Below are positions 5,114 through 5,679 of a DNA stretch of 5,679 nucleotides, in pieces. Source of the stretch: Crocinitomicaceae bacterium. GTDB taxonomy: Bacteria; Bacteroidota; Bacteroidia; Flavobacteriales_D; Crocinitomicaceae. Numbering within the stretch: the first letter of the stretch is position 1; every line of letters starts with the position of its first letter. The DNA is taken from positions 1 through 5,679 of the forward strand of contig JAURHO010000109.1 of assembly GCA_030833265.1 (NCBI GenBank), given 5' to 3'. Made by a program: the position numbers and the translations under genes. The notes beneath the pieces were generated by a model. The model worked only from the letters and a program-made list of their open reading frames with translations, had not been told where the DNA came from and made no database searches.

Positions 5114-5679
5114 ATGTCCGAAAAATATACTGTCGCAGCGCGTTTCATGCGCTATGTTCAAATTGATACCACCGCAGATCCTACCTCAAAGAGTTTTCCT
5201 TCCACGGCAAAGCAACGCGACCTCGCACAGGTTTTACACGATGAACTCAAGGAATTAGGTTTGCAAGACGTGCTCCTCGATGAATGGTCATATGTTTTTG
5301 CAACCATTCCATCCAATGTTTCACAGCCTTTACCAACCATTTGTTTTTGCTCACACATGGACACCGCTCCAGATTGCAGTGGTACCAATGTCAAGCCTAT
5401 TCTTCATCAAAACTATCAGGGTCAGCCAATTGCATTACCCGATGACCCACAACAAATATTAAGCACCGAACAACATCCTTATTTATTGCAAAAAATAGGT
5501 GATGATATTATCACGGCAAGTGGCTTAACTCTCTTGGGTGCCGACGACAAAGCAGGTGTGGCCATTATCATGGAACTAGCTGCTTATTTGCAAGCCAATC
5601 CTCAGATTCCACATGGCCCTATTCGCATTTTATTCACACCCGATGAAGAGGTGGGCCGTGGTGTTGAGCGTCTAGACAT
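5114..5679 (+). CDS. pepT: Peptidase T (tripeptide aminopeptidase, M20B), N-terminal part only
   Basis: I translated this frame by hand; it is open for 188 codons from the ATG at 5114 to the window edge, a bit under half of the usual roughly 410 residues. PepT is a cytoplasmic di-zinc aminopeptidase that removes the N-terminal residue of tripeptides. The N-terminus (RFMRYVQIDTTADP, 10-23) is characteristic. Residues 80-87 (SHMDTAPD) supply metal ligand His81 and Asp83; GADDKAG (142-148) supplies the bridging Asp144; TPDEEVGRG (175-183) supplies Glu178, the expected catalytic base, and Glu179, a metal ligand. PFPST-like spacing before K33QRDLA also fits. The later ligands and the dimerisation domain lie beyond the window. 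The leader is A-rich (ACTAAAACAAAGC) with no Shine-Dalgarno sequence, as usual for Bacteroidota. Confidence 0.95.
   Translation, partial: MSEKYTVAARFMRYVQIDTTADPTSKSFPSTAKQRDLAQVLHDELKELGLQDVLLDEWSYVFATIPSNVSQPLPTICFCSHMDTAPDCSGTNVKPILHQNYQGQPIALPDDPQQILSTEQHPYLLQKIGDDIITASGLTLLGADDKAGVAIIMELAAYLQANPQIPHGPIRILFTPDEEVGRGVERLD

Noticed and set aside
5158..5462. Open frames on both strands overlapping pepT
   Set aside because: Both are shadows of the pepT frame, which carries the SHMDTAPD and GADDKAG motifs through the same DNA.
1..5679. Mobile elements, CRISPR arrays, tRNA/rRNA genes, toxin-antitoxin or defence systems
   Set aside because: No transposase motifs, regularly spaced repeats, cloverleaf-like segments or defence domains were seen; every long gene matches a housekeeping or metabolic family.

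Overview
The window looks like an ordinary chromosomal segment from a member of the Bacteroidota, probably close to Flavobacteriia or a related class. The reasons are: a 476-residue DnaA with the linker wording typical of that phylum (NPFVIPGLKKV, CGGKDHATVLHAC); no Shine-Dalgarno sequences before any start codon; A-rich leaders; and several exact matches to the Bacteroidota -7 promoter element TAnnTTTG in the gaps. All assignments come from motif reading alone; no database search was run.

Minus-strand block (1-2398). Read from right to left this is a tight three-gene cluster: dnaA (replication initiator), a low-molecular-weight protein tyrosine phosphatase beginning with TTG, and a tetrapyrrole-methylase-fold SAM methyltransferase related to RsmI, which runs off the left edge. 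The gaps are 4 and 1 nt, so the three are very likely co-transcribed and translationally coupled.

Divergent gap (2399-2633). This 235-bp AT-rich region holds the starts of two divergent units. It contains helically phased A-tracts, a small hairpin in the dnaA leader, candidate promoters on both strands, and an exact 10-bp inverted repeat (TTTGTGTAAT / ATTACACAAA) placed near each start codon. I found no convincing DnaA box, so I do not call it an origin.

Plus-strand block (2634-5679). First comes a hotdog-fold acyl-CoA thioesterase, followed 16 nt later by a formimidoylglutamase/arginase-family ureohydrolase, ending in a hairpin terminator. A 170-bp gap with inverted repeats and candidate promoters on both strands follows. 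Then come a SirB1-type transglutaminase-like protein of unknown role and, 41 nt later, the N-terminal 188 residues of peptidase T (PepT), cut by the right edge. Apart from the probable thioesterase/ureohydrolase operon, these look like independent housekeeping or catabolic functions (thioester hydrolysis, histidine-type amidine hydrolysis, tripeptide cleavage) rather than one pathway.

I see no mobile element, CRISPR array, tRNA, rRNA, toxin-antitoxin or defence module. The points most worth a second look are regulatory: the 10-bp inverted repeat around the dnaA divergent promoter region, and the promoter/terminator arrangement at 4025-4128.
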